Of a stretch of 51,266 nt of DNA, positions 17,653-25,985 are shown in pieces; within the stretch, counting starts at the first letter, position 1, and each line of letters starts with the position of its first letter. Both the position numbers and the translations under genes were made by a program. Source of the stretch: Mesobacillus subterraneus. GTDB taxonomy: Bacteria; Bacillota; Bacilli; Bacillales; Cytobacillaceae. The notes under the pieces are model-generated. The model did no database searches, was not told where the DNA came from, and saw only the letters and a list, made by a program, of their open reading frames with translations. Location: NCBI RefSeq assembly GCF_023715485.1, contig NZ_JAMBOF010000025.1:1-51266 (forward strand), given 5' to 3'.

Positions 17653-20109
17653 TTAGATTTTCGAAGGTTTAAAACCCTTCAGCCTTAAAGCATTTAGCAA
17701 TACAGAAACAGAGCTTAAACTCATGGCCGCACCTGCAATCATTGGATTAAGCAATGGTCCGCCGAACAAGTACAGGACGCCCATCGCAATCGGAATTCCT
17801 ATTACGTTATAAGCAAAAGCCCAGAAGAGGTTTTGCTTTACGTTGCGGATTGTTGCTTTACTTAATTGAACTGCAGTTGGTACGTCCATGAGGTCGCTTC
17901 TCATCAGGACGATGTCTGCAGATTCCATGGCAACGTCTGTGCCGGAGCCAATCGCGATTCCAATGTCGGCCTGTGCAAGGGCTGGAGCGTCATTGATGCC
18001 GTCTCCTACCATCGCTACCGTTTTACCTTCATCCTGCAGCTTCTTGACTTTATTTGCTTTGTCTTCCGGTAAAACTTCGCTTAATACGCGGTCAATGCCT
18101 ACTTGCTTGGCGATTGCTTCAGCTGTGCGCTTGTTGTCGCCCGTGATCATGGCGACTTCAATGCCCATTTTATGGAGCTTTTCAATCGCTTTGAGACTAG
18201 TTTCTTTTACAGTGTCTGCTACCCCGATAATGCCGGCAATTTTCCCATCAATCGTGATATACATTGGCGTTTTGCCTTCGTTTGCCAGATTATCAGATGT
18301 TTCTGCCAAGCCTTCAAGTTCGACTCCACGGTCATCCATTAATTTACGGTTTCCCAGCAGCAGGTTTTTGCCTTCAATTGCAACTTCAATTCCGTGTCCG
18401 ACGATTGCGTTAAAGGTTTCAGTTTTTAACAATTTGTGCCCTTTCTCTTCGGCATCTCTGACAATCGCTTCACCCAGCGGATGCTCAGAACCTTTTTCAG
18501 CAGAAGCAGCAAGAATTAACAGTTCCTCCTCAGAGATTCCGTTCGCAGTGACAATATCCGTTACTTTCGGTTTTCCTTCAGTGATGGTACCTGTTTTATC
18601 AAATACAATCGTATCGACTTTATGCGTTGTCTCAAGGGCTCCGCCGCTCTTGATCAGTACGCCATTCTCTGCGCCTTTACCTGTACCGACCATGATCGCT
18701 GTCGGGGTTGCCAATCCAAGCGCACACGGGCAGGCAATGACAAGAATTGAAATCGCAATTGTGAAGGCGAACAGACCCGATTGCCCTGCAAAGTACCAGG
18801 CAAAGCCGGTAAGAACGGCTAACACGATGACGATTGGCACAAAGTAGCCTGAAATGATATCCGCCATTTTCGCGATCGGAGCTTTGGATCCCTGGGCATC
18901 CTCTACCAGCTTAATGATTTGGGACAGTGCTGTATCCTTTCCGACTTTGGTAGCTTCGTAGCGGATCGTGCCGTTTTTATTGATGCTGGCTCCGATGATT
19001 TTAGAGCCAACTGTTTTTTCTACCGGGATGCTTTCCCCAGTCAGCATCGCTTCGTCTACAGAAGTTGTTCCTTCAACAACAACGCCATCGACAGGCATCT
19101 TTTCGCCTGGTTTTACGATGACAATGTCACCAACTTGCACCTCGTCAACAGAGATTGCTGCTTCTTCTCCGTCTTTTAAAATTGTCGCTGTCTTAGGAGC
19201 AAGCCCCATCAGCTTTTTGATTGCTTCAGACGTTTTCCCCTTCGACAGAGCTTCGAAATATTTTCCTAACGTAATCAACGTTAATATAACTGCCGCTGAT
19301 TCATAGTATAACTTGCCCGCATATTCATAATTTCCTAATGTGATCATGATGGTTGCGAACAGGCTATAGAGAAATGCTGCGCTTGTTCCCAGCGCGACCA
19401 GTGAATCCATGTTAGGGTGGCGTTTGACCAATGTCTTGAAGCCAACTGTGAAAAACGGCTTTCCTAAATACATAACTGGAATCGTCAAGATCAGCTGGAC
19501 TATCGCAAATGCAGCCGGATTATGCATCGGGTCAATCATTTCCGGAAGCGGCATCCCTAGCATATGCCCCATCGAAACGAGCAGCAAAGGAATAGTAAAT
19601 ACACCGGAAATCCAGAAACGCCGCCACATTTCCTTGATATGCAGTTCCTTCTTTTCCCTGTCTTCATCAACAGAATTCCCGGCTTCGACGTCTTCCTGAG
19701 CTTCATAGCCGGCATCTGCAACTGCATTCTTGATGTCTGCAACCGTCACCATGGTTGAATCATATTGAATCACCATTTTTTCAGTGGCCATATTTACGTT
19801 CGATTCAATGACACCATCTAACTTCCTTGTCGCCTTCTCAACGGATTGTACACAGGAAGCACAGGTCATGCCGGTAATGATGAAGTTCTTTTTAACAGCA
19901 TCGGTGATCGGCTTGTAGCCTGCTTCCTCGACTGCATCCTGGATTTCCTTTATCGATAAAATATTTTCATCAAAATTGACTTTTAATTTTTCAGTGGCCA
20001 GGTTCACGCTTGCTTCCTGCATGCCTGGAAGTTTTTTCGTCGCTTTTTCAACAGACTGTGCACAGGATGCGCAGGTCATCCCTTCAATCGTCAAGGTTTT
20101 CTCAGTCAT
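17653..20109 (-). CDS. copA: Copper-exporting P1B-type ATPase
   Basis: 818 residues. Two N-terminal heavy-metal-associated domains each have GMTCASC (about residues 9-15 and 77-83). Then come eight membrane helices with the CPC metal site in IACPCALGLATP, the phosphorylation motif DKTGTITEGKP, the HP motif in EKGSEHPLGEAIV, and the hinge GDGINDAPALAQADIGIAIGSG (split here in reading). Exports Cu(I) from the cytoplasm. It is the last gene of copY-copZ-copA, 1 nt after copZ. Confidence 0.96.
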   Translation of the reverse strand: MTEKTLTIEGMTCASCAQSVEKATKKLPGMQEASVNLATEKLKVNFDENILSIKEIQDAVEEAGYKPITDAVKKNFIITGMTCASCVQSVEKATRKLDGVIESNVNMATEKMVIQYDSTMVTVADIKNAVADAGYEAQEDVEAGNSVDEDREKKELHIKEMWRRFWISGVFTIPLLLVSMGHMLGMPLPEMIDPMHNPAAFAIVQLILTIPVMYLGKPFFTVGFKTLVKRHPNMDSLVALGTSAAFLYSLFATIMITLGNYEYAGKLYYESAAVILTLITLGKYFEALSKGKTSEAIKKLMGLAPKTATILKDGEEAAISVDEVQVGDIVIVKPGEKMPVDGVVVEGTTSVDEAMLTGESIPVEKTVGSKIIGASINKNGTIRYEATKVGKDTALSQIIKLVEDAQGSKAPIAKMADIISGYFVPIVIVLAVLTGFAWYFAGQSGLFAFTIAISILVIACPCALGLATPTAIMVGTGKGAENGVLIKSGGALETTHKVDTIVFDKTGTITEGKPKVTDIVTANGISEEELLILAASAEKGSEHPLGEAIVRDAEEKGHKLLKTETFNAIVGHGIEVAIEGKNLLLGNRKLMDDRGVELEGLAETSDNLANEGKTPMYITIDGKIAGIIGVADTVKETSLKAIEKLHKMGIEVAMITGDNKRTAEAIAKQVGIDRVLSEVLPEDKANKVKKLQDEGKTVAMVGDGINDAPALAQADIGIAIGSGTDVAMESADIVLMRSDLMDVPTAVQLSKATIRNVKQNLFWAFAYNVIGIPIAMGVLYLFGGPLLNPMIAGAAMSLSSVSVLLNALRLKGFKPSKI

Positions 20110-20110
20110 A

Positions 20111-20341
20111 TCATATCAGCCACCTTTTATGTGTTGATTCTGATTCATAACCAGCTTCACGAACTGCTTCATTCAAACCATCTATTGTCTGTATTGATTC
20201 ATCATATTTCACTTTTGCAGTTTCCTTTTTCAAATCAACTTTAGCTACCTCTACGCCCTGAAGCGACTTCAAAGCCTTTTCCACCTTCCCTGCACAATGG
20301 CCGCAAGTCATTCCGTTTACCTTTAATACGATCTTTTCCAT
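20111..20341 (-). CDS. copZ: Copper chaperone CopZ
   Basis: 76 residues. A single HMA domain with metal site GMTCGHC (about 10-16) and beta-alpha-beta pattern VEKALKSLQGVEVAKVDLKK. Delivers Cu(I) to CopA and to the CopY repressor. The C-terminus (ESESTHKRWLI) is about 7 residues longer than the usual 69-residue CopZ. AAAGGAG precedes the ATG. Confidence 0.95.
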   Translation of the reverse strand: MEKIVLKVNGMTCGHCAGKVEKALKSLQGVEVAKVDLKKETAKVKYDESIQTIDGLNEAVREAGYESESTHKRWLI

Positions 20342-20355
20342 CTATAAACACTCCT

Positions 20356-20814
20356 TTAATGACAATTCATATTATGATTTTCTTTGCAATGGCACTGGCC
20401 TGGAACGCAATTGCAGACAATTACGTCTACAGCATCTTTTTTCTTCGACTTTAAAATTTCCTCGATCATCGCAATATCGTCATGGCTCAGCGTCGCTTCT
20501 TTTATCAGATCAGCAATTGTTTTTCCCACCGCCGTATTGCAGATGTGATTAAATAATCCAGCTTTCAGCGATTTTAGGCTTTCTTCCTCAGTGACAGCAG
20601 CTGTGTAAATAAACTTGTTCCCTACGGTCTCTGTGTTCAGCGCACCTTTTTTGACGAGGCGGCCAATGAATGTTTTGGTAGTCGCCGGCTTCCAGTCTTT
20701 CTTATCCTGCAGCACATTAATGATTTCTTTGCTGGTTGCCTTCGTGCGCGTCCAGACCACTCTCATGACTTCCCATTCAGAATCGGTTATTTCAAACTTT
20801 TCTTCATTTGTCAT
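20356..20814 (-). CDS. copY: CopY/TcrY-type copper-responsive repressor
   Basis: 152 residues. N-terminal BlaI/CopY winged helix (ITDSEWEVMRVVWTRTKATSKEI, then ATTKTFIGRLVKKGAL) and a C-terminal metal hook CNCVPGQCHC, the CxCx4CxC signature of CopY. It binds zinc or copper and releases the cop operators when copper displaces zinc. First gene of the operon. A matching operator overlaps its promoter. Bacillus usually uses CsoR for this job, so a CopY system here suggests transfer. Confidence 0.93.
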   Translation of the reverse strand: MTNEEKFEITDSEWEVMRVVWTRTKATSKEIINVLQDKKDWKPATTKTFIGRLVKKGALNTETVGNKFIYTAAVTEEESLKSLKAGLFNHICNTAVGKTIADLIKEATLSHDDIAMIEEILKSKKKDAVDVIVCNCVPGQCHCKENHNMNCH

Positions 20815-20839
20815 ATAACAGCACCTCTATTAAATCGTT

Positions 20840-20894
20840 TACAGTTGTAATCAATTCATGTTTTTAGTTTACAACCGTAAACGTTGTTTGTCAA
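20840..20894 (-). promoter_or_regulatory. copYZA promoter with two cop boxes
   Basis: On the minus strand TTGACA (20889-20894), 17 nt, TAAACT (20866-20871). One cop box, TACGGTTGTA (20870-20879, one mismatch to TACANNTGTA), lies at the -10 edge of the spacer; a perfect box, TACAACTGTA (20840-20849), lies downstream in the leader. CopY bound here would block polymerase directly. Confidence 0.85.
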
Positions 20895-21006
20895 CACTTT
20901 AAAAACCTAATTTTTTAAAATCAACAAAAGGATTTATAATATCAAAGATTCTAACGAGCTTTCATTAATAAAAATGTCCTCCATCCTCATGCCTTATTGA
21001 ACAAAA

Positions 21007-21038
21007 CAAAAAGGACCCATCCCCAAAGGGATAGATCC
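21007..21038. terminator. Terminator-like hairpin, GGACCCATCC family
   Basis: Stem GGATCTATCCC / GGGATGGGTCC, loop TTTG, then TTTTTG on the minus strand. It lies upstream of copY with no adjacent gene end. It closely resembles the hairpins at 17617 and 21142 and may be a copy. The gene-free stretch 20895-21592 otherwise holds the features listed separately and AT-rich sequence without a gene. Confidence 0.6.
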
Positions 21039-21141
21039 GTTAGTATTTCCTATTTCTAAAATCAATGGTATCCGAACTACTCTCCATATCATTTGAGCGG
21101 GCATATAGCTCCGTCCTTAAGTAATTGCCTTTTTTATATAC

Positions 21142-21177
21142 AAAAAGGACCCATCCCAAAAGGGACAGATCCTTTTA
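21142..21177 (-). terminator. Probable ancestral groEL terminator, now displaced
   Basis: Stem GGATCTGTCCC / GGGATGGGTCC followed by TTTTTG on the minus strand, 17-20 nt past a copy of the groEL stop region (21195-21211). In the uninterrupted chromosome this would be the groESL terminator; groEL is now 19.7 kb away. Confidence 0.65.
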
Positions 21178-21194
21178 TAAGTGCATTTTGCGGA

Positions 21195-21211
21195 ATTACA
21201 TCATTCCGCCC
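21195..21211. repeat. att core copy 1 (groEL 3' end)
   Basis: ATTACATCATTCCGCCC, the reverse complement of GGGCGGAATGATGTAAT, i.e. the final Gly-Gly-Met-Met-stop codons of groEL. Identical over 17 nt to copy 2 and one mismatch from the real groEL end. Confidence 0.8.
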
Positions 21212-21225
21212 GTAAGGTGAGAGTG

Positions 21226-21303
21226 TGTAATATCTTTAACGATGTGTGCTAAAAATGTTGTATATCAAGGTTTCAGCATATTGTAGTTGTAACATCTTTA
21301 ACG
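21226..21303. repeat. Pair of 16-bp direct repeats, candidate integrase arm sites
   Basis: TGTAATATCTTTAACG (21226-21241) and TGTAACATCTTTAACG (21288-21303) differ at one position and start 62 bp apart, just inside att core 1. Repeats of this kind beside a core are typical arm-binding sites of tyrosine integrases. Confidence 0.45.
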
Positions 21304-21592
21304 GATATTTACCATTTTTCATTTGATTGTGTTAGCAAAATGTTAGCATTTCAAACAGACAGTCTGTAATAGACTGTCACATACTCCACAATTCCTAGTC
21401 ATGCCTAGGTCCATTTTATAAATTTGATTTTGCTAGGTCTAGTTTCGTATTGCCAAGAAAGTGCTATTACCGTTTATTATTTTCAGAATAGTATTTAACA
21501 AAAAGAATCAAATTGAACAGTTGTTTGTCAGTCTTTTTTGATATCGAGAATCATATACTCGGTAAGAATGACTTTAATATAGGAGGATATAA

Positions 21593-21802
21593 ATGACAAA
21601 CAACGACCTGTTAAGCTTCTATGATCCCTATGTTTATCAGACATTAGCAACCATTGTTGGTAATATGGTTACTGTTCAAACCATAAGAGGTAGCGTTCGT
21701 GGCTCCTTGAAAAATGTATTGCCAGATCACATTGTTGTCGAATCTAACGGAACTCCCTTTTTTATTCGTACCCAGCAAATTATTTGGGTCTTTCCTGGTT
21801 AA
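21593..21802 (+). CDS. DUF2642 (YuzF-like) small protein
   Basis: 69 residues. The C-terminal two thirds (VGNMVTVQTIRGSVRGSL, then NVLPDHIVVES and FFIRTQQIIWVFP) match the Sm-like beta-barrel pattern of DUF2642 proteins common in spore-forming bacilli. Role unknown; spore-coat association is often suggested. Start ATG after AGGAGGATATAA. The next gene, Mn catalase, begins 25 nt after its stop, so they probably form one transcript. Confidence 0.8.
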   Translation: MTNNDLLSFYDPYVYQTLATIVGNMVTVQTIRGSVRGSLKNVLPDHIVVESNGTPFFIRTQQIIWVFPG

Positions 21803-21827
21803 CAAAAAAAGAAGTGGAGGGGAGATA

Positions 21828-22718
21828 ATGTTTAAAAGAATAAATAAATTGGCAATTGAACTTCCTATACCCGCACACGGCGACATGAATGCTGCAGCAG
21901 CAGTACAAGAGCTCCTGGGTGGCAAGTTTGGGGAGATGTCTACCTTAAATAACTATATGTTTCAGTCTTTTAACTTCAGAAATAAAAAAAAGCTAAAGCC
22001 ATTCTATGAGTTAGTGGCAAGCATTACAGCAGAAGAATTTGGTCATGTAGAACTTGTTTCTAATACGATTAATTTGTTATCGGTAGGTAATACTTTCCCT
22101 GGGGATCCGGATATCACTCCACTTCAAAATGGGAAGGATGCAAGAAACACCCACCATTTTATTTCTACAGCTCAAACGGCTATACCAGGTGATTCAATGG
22201 GAAGACCTTGGACTGGTGATAATGTTTTTAATAGTGGTAATCTGGTTTTAGATTTAACACATAACTTTTTTCTAGAGATTGGTGCACGTACACATAAAAT
22301 GAGAGTTTATGAGATGACTGATAACCCAGTTGCTAGAACCATGATTGGGTATTTACTTGTTCGTGGAGGAACACATATCCTCGCCTATGCGAAAGCAATC
22401 GAAATTGCTACAGGGGTAGACTTGACGAAAATGCTTCCAGTTCCAAATCTTGATAACTCTAAATTTGATTATGCAAGACCGTTCATAGAAAAAGGCTTAA
22501 GCAATGTGCTATTCACATGGAGCGAAACAGAATACAGGGATATCGGAATGATTTGGAAAGGAACAAATCCGGAAAATGGGCAACCGCTTGAAGTGAAAAT
22601 AGGTACTCCTGAAGGCGGACCGATTCCAGACTTAGAAGAATTACCTGAAGAATTTGCTCCTGGTATTACAAGGGACGATTATGAAATAATCAAAAAACGT
22701 TTAATGGCAAAATTATAA
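21828..22718 (+). CDS. Manganese catalase
   Basis: 296 residues from the ATG at 21828, which follows GGAGGGGAG. Dimanganese ligands are visible in order: GGKFGEMSTL (E36), TAEEFGH (E70, H73), FFLEIGART (E150) and GGTHILAYAKA (H183). Disproportionates hydrogen peroxide in a ferritin-like four-helix bundle. Similar proteins include the YdbD and CotJC groups of bacilli. An in-frame extension overlapping the previous gene lacks a ribosome site. Carried on element A. Confidence 0.93.
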   Translation: MFKRINKLAIELPIPAHGDMNAAAAVQELLGGKFGEMSTLNNYMFQSFNFRNKKKLKPFYELVASITAEEFGHVELVSNTINLLSVGNTFPGDPDITPLQNGKDARNTHHFISTAQTAIPGDSMGRPWTGDNVFNSGNLVLDLTHNFFLEIGARTHKMRVYEMTDNPVARTMIGYLLVRGGTHILAYAKAIEIATGVDLTKMLPVPNLDNSKFDYARPFIEKGLSNVLFTWSETEYRDIGMIWKGTNPENGQPLEVKIGTPEGGPIPDLEELPEEFAPGITRDDYEIIKKRLMAKL

Positions 22719-22742
22719 TGGATTTTTTGCAGGAAAAATATA

Positions 22743-22780
22743 AGACCAGATTCTGCTTTTGGGGAATCTGGTCTTTCTTC
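22743..22780 (+). terminator. Terminator of the Mn catalase transcript
   Basis: Perfect 11-bp stem AGACCAGATTC / GAATCTGGTCT, 10-nt loop, then TTCTTCTTTG. Confidence 0.85.
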
Positions 22781-22914
22781 TTTGTTTAGCGGTTTAAACT
22801 GCTTTCATTTAAAACTCACTTCCGCTAGGAGCTTATATCATGATTGAACAGCCGTAAAGCTTAATACACTCATATTTTTGTTTCTTGCCATAATCTCTGT
22901 CTCAGCAGAGATCC

Positions 22915-23012
22915 ACTTCCTTGGTCATACAGATGACCAAATGACAAAAAATGTCTATCTCCATAAAACGCAAGAAATGAAAAAAGAAGCTTCCCAAAAG
23001 TTTTTCAACTAA
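22915..23012 (+). pseudogene. Tyrosine integrase, C-terminal remnant
   Basis: The plus frame encodes EIHFLGHTDDQMTKNVYL followed by HKTQEMKKEASQKFFN and a stop at 23010-23012. This is the terminal segment of a phage-type integrase, with the catalytic His in LGHTD and Tyr in NVYLH. The R, K and HxxR parts are missing upstream. It is similar to the intact integrase at 38108 but not identical. The rest of 22781-23087 shows no gene. Confidence 0.8.
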
Positions 23013-23087
23013 TGAGAAAGCCTCTTTAAATTTGCATTATGTTGCAAATCACTTTCAAACCCCTTATATACCAAGGGATTCAACAGC

Positions 23088-23107
23088 TATTACATCATTC
23101 CGCCCAT
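23088..23107. repeat. att core copy 2
   Basis: TATTACATCATTCCGCCCAT; 19 of 20 bases match the live groEL end at 40928-40947. It is the junction of elements A and B. Confidence 0.8.
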
Positions 23108-23208
23108 TTAATAACCTTATCAACACAAAAAAATGCAACTTAATAATGCTGAAAATCCAATGTTTCTTCAAATTTACTTAAATAAAAATCACTGATTCTA
23201 ATTATTTC

Positions 23209-23227
23209 CGGACACTAATCGGTCACT
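23209..23227. repeat. Candidate integrase arm sites, left end of element B
   Basis: CGGACACT (23209) and CGGTCACT (23220), 11 bp apart. The same pair in swapped order is found 51-70 bp from the right core (40857-40876). Between 23228 and 23570 I see no gene; a short open frame encoding one hydrophobic helix (about 23476-23594) has no start codon. Confidence 0.5.
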
Positions 23228-23570
23228 AAAAATAGAATGTATCTAGCCTAAAATTACTAATGTATCAACCATTCTGGTAAAGGGATTAAGAACTAAACAA
23301 ATCCTACTCATGTTGAAGTGCCCAGAAAAAACATAAGCGGTATAATATACCTATTGAATAATAGTTTTCTTGAACTGGTTAATACTTCTTATAAAATATA
23401 AAAGGATGATTAAAACTGATATGGGGTATCTAAGGAAGTTTTTTAAAACACTGTCTTAATGTACAGATTTTTTAACTAAAAAAAACGCTCTAGGTTTCAA
23501 CGGTTTCGCATCAATAATTTTAATTGCAATTGCACTTATTTTTATCGGGGAGTATTTCTTTAATGTCTAT

Positions 23571-24161
23571 TCAAATAGGGATATATTTATCTTCTGATAA
23601 AATGTTATCTAATTTTTCCATTAGACAATTGTAATCACAGCAACTTATATCATTAAAATTAAGAATCTTCTTTATTATATTCAACTGTAAAAGAAATCTT
23701 TCTGCTAATATTATTTTCTCATTAGTAAATATAGACTTAAAAAACAGTAGATAACTCATTTCTGATATTAACTCTTCTTCACCTTTGATAACATTCCAAT
23801 ATTTTCGATTAGACAAGGTTACGAATACCTCACTAGCTTTTTTATATATAGTCAAATTATTATTGACCTTATATGGTTCTATATGTACTGCTGCGGTAGA
23901 AATATAATGAAAATAACATTGTTTATGGTAAGTAATTTGAATAGGATCAAGACACGAGTTAGGTAGTATATTAAGGGAGATAGTAAACGGATGATTCTGG
24001 TATGTGGTAAATACAAAAAAATATGGTGCTATTGCAACTTTAGATTCAATCGTAAGAATTCCTGAGGTTTCAATATTCACAAAATCATATCTGTATTGAT
24101 TATCGAGAATTAGCTTTCCCTTCAGATATTTTTTATGAATATCATTCATACCTATAAACAT
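23571..24161 (-). CDS. Hypothetical protein of element B
   Basis: 196 residues, no recognised domain. The N-terminal half has alternating hydrophobic strands (FVNIETSGILTIESKVAI, then PYFFVFTTYQNHPFTISL); the C-terminal half is helical with LLFFKSIFTNEKIILAERFLL and ends in a Cys pair (SCCDYNC). No signal peptide. GAGGAGA precedes the ATG at 24161. AT-rich codon use as in the rest of the island. It lies between the left att core and the left 93-bp inverted end, so it is outside the nuclease cargo segment. Confidence 0.65.
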   Translation of the reverse strand: MFIGMNDIHKKYLKGKLILDNQYRYDFVNIETSGILTIESKVAIAPYFFVFTTYQNHPFTISLNILPNSCLDPIQITYHKQCYFHYISTAAVHIEPYKVNNNLTIYKKASEVFVTLSNRKYWNVIKGEEELISEMSYLLFFKSIFTNEKIILAERFLLQLNIIKKILNFNDISCCDYNCLMEKLDNILSEDKYIPI

Positions 24162-24237
24162 CTGTTCTCCTCTTTCACTTATGTGATATCTTCAAAAGCC
24201 TACTAATAACATAACCCTTTTCATTTACCCCTATACC

Positions 24238-24330
24238 TGATTACAGCCAAGAGATTCCACCACCCTTGCCATCTTTTTTACCCCTGTTCGCCACGGAATT
24301 TACCAGGTTACGCTAACACATTTACCAATG
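24238..24330 (-). repeat. 93-bp inverted end, left copy
   Basis: Begins TGATTACAGCCAAGAG. Read in reverse it contains about 22-bp units carrying TGGTAAA or GGGTAAA. The reverse complement aligns without gaps to 34323-34415 with 79 of 93 matches. It looks like a multi-site transposase-binding end of the IS21/Tn7 kind. Confidence 0.75.
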
Positions 24331-24332
24331 AA

Positions 24333-24384
24333 TAAAAAAGCCCTACAGACTAACATTTAAGGAATCTTGTGAGGCTTTTATTGT
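24333..24384 (-). terminator. Terminator of the nuclease operon
   Basis: On the minus strand AAAAGCC...GGCTTTTTTATT with partial inner pairing, about 300 nt after the HEPN/Toprim stop. The rest of 24385-24682 is AT-rich with no gene visible. Confidence 0.55.
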
Positions 24385-24682
24385 TGATAAATCACTTAGA
24401 AAGTTAATGAAATAATCCAAGACTATCTTTCCAGATCCTTCATAAATATCCTGCCCAGTCCTGCTATAAGTAACTGGTTCCTCCCCGTTGATTCAAAAAG
24501 ATAATAAATCATTGTTTAGATTCTCTGCAAATTTAAAACCCTAAATCTTGTGCAAAATTACCGTTTTTTATCTTTTTGTCATCTTCAAAATGCAATTTTG
24601 ATTACTATGCGGTGTAGAAGTATTTAAAGAAGGACAAAAAATAAGCAAATAAAAGCGACGAGCTATTATATATTCATTACAC

Positions 24683-25933
24683 TTAATCAAATGCCTTAAA
24701 TATCATATCAAAGATTTTCTCCATTCCTGACCAATCATGTATTTCTAAATTAGGTATTTTACCTTTTTCTATATCATCTAGTAAATCATAATATTTCTTT
24801 AGTAAATGTTCCTTATCAACAATTTCTCCTTGATACTGATTCAATGATGAATTGTACCCTTTCCACTGGATAGGCGTAAAATTATTTTGATTATCCATTA
24901 AAATATCTGTCCCCAAATATAATTCGATACTACCTGCTAAACCATTGACATTTGTTTTTATAGTTCCGGTGGGTCCTAATGTAGGATAGTGGTTTGCTAA
25001 ATCTAACTCTGGGTAATGCAAGATTTTTATATTTGAGGGTATCTTAATATTTTTTAGATTTTTTACTGCATCAATTGCAGCAGTGTCGTTATCAAAAAGA
25101 CCAATAACTTTGTTATTAATACCTGAACCGATAAATCCTTTTAGGTAATTTACAAGTGATGATGCACTACCCGATGCTTTTGGGGTACTAAAATCCATAA
25201 AGGAATAATAATCTAAAACATCCGGATACAATACCTTCATCGTTCTTTTGATTATTGCTATGTCCGAAGATCCTTCTGTTATTATAATGGTCTTCTGATT
25301 AGCTAAGGAAGATTTAGATAATAAATCTATTGATTCCTGACTAAGCTCATCAGTTTCATCACAATATCCACCATCTATAAGATCAGTATAATCTAAAATA
25401 AATTTATCCTGGTCGCTGAATAATTCCAATAGACTTCTAATTACAAACCTTATATCTGATGATTCAAAACCAAAAAATGATTCACCATCAAAATGCTCAT
25501 TCAAAATATAGGTTTCGATAGGGCTATTGTTCTTTTTATAATTACAAAATTTATCTTTTAATTCATAAATACTGAGCTTATTAAAAATAATCCTTTCCAT
25601 TGCTTTTAGCCAGCTATCAAATGTATACCCCAAAAGCAATTGATCATCTATTTTTTGTACTTCAAAAACGGGTACATAATACTCATAGTCATTATTCGTT
25701 ATAAAATCATTATGAGAATTGTTTAAGTTAAATCCCATAATATCTAAACGCAACTTGATATTTTTTACTGAATTAATATATCTATAGGAAACAAATTCTT
25801 CATTATCTTCGTCTATCCAGTTTTGTATTTGTTTATCTGATTCCCTAAACAAAGTCATGAGTTCGGGATGTACAAAGCTTTTAGATGAATAAAGCGCAAA
25901 GCTATTTACAGACAATGTAGCATAATGCCCCAT
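24683..25933 (-). CDS. HEPN/Toprim-domain protein
   Basis: 416 residues from ATG at 25933, about 12 nt after GGGAGGT; a TTG frame extension at 25972 precedes that ribosome site and is rejected. The N-terminal MGHYATLSVNSFALYSSKS segment resembles the N-terminal domain found in HEPN/Toprim-associated proteins. A Toprim catalytic core follows: TEGSSD (E220) and IGLFDNDTAA (D281, D283), the E...DxD metal site of OLD-type nucleases and topoisomerases. It has no ATPase domain, unlike OLD. Last gene of a four-gene operon; 52 nt after the HEPN-like gene. Probable nuclease effector (inference). Confidence 0.75.
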   Translation of the reverse strand: MGHYATLSVNSFALYSSKSFVHPELMTLFRESDKQIQNWIDEDNEEFVSYRYINSVKNIKLRLDIMGFNLNNSHNDFITNNDYEYYVPVFEVQKIDDQLLLGYTFDSWLKAMERIIFNKLSIYELKDKFCNYKKNNSPIETYILNEHFDGESFFGFESSDIRFVIRSLLELFSDQDKFILDYTDLIDGGYCDETDELSQESIDLLSKSSLANQKTIIITEGSSDIAIIKRTMKVLYPDVLDYYSFMDFSTPKASGSASSLVNYLKGFIGSGINNKVIGLFDNDTAAIDAVKNLKNIKIPSNIKILHYPELDLANHYPTLGPTGTIKTNVNGLAGSIELYLGTDILMDNQNNFTPIQWKGYNSSLNQYQGEIVDKEHLLKKYYDLLDDIEKGKIPNLEIHDWSGMEKIFDMIFKAFD

Positions 25934-25985
25934 TTTTTCACAAATACCTCCCTCTAAGAATTTCCGGCTCAAAGATTACCTTAAA

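Larger units (their letters stand above)
21195..23107. mobile_element. Element A: decayed integrative element at the groEL 3' end
   Basis: Bounded by groEL-3'-end copies at 21195-21211 and 23088-23107. It contains a DUF2642 gene, a manganese catalase gene and the C-terminal codons of a tyrosine integrase 76 nt before the right core, the place where an integrase gene normally ends. No complete integrase remains, so the element is probably immobile on its own. Confidence 0.65.

Noticed and set aside
17888-18847. Long plus-strand open frame (319 codons) across copA
   Set aside because: Antisense shadow of the copA coding sequence; Ser/Pro/Ile-rich as expected from mirrored codons.
21195-21211. 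Remnant of a second groEL gene
   Set aside because: Similarity stops at the last few codons; flanking sequence has no groEL match, so an attachment core fits better.
23476-23594. Short frame encoding one hydrophobic helix, GFASIILIAIALIFIGEYFF-like
   Set aside because: No usable start codon between the upstream stop and the helix; at best a gene remnant.
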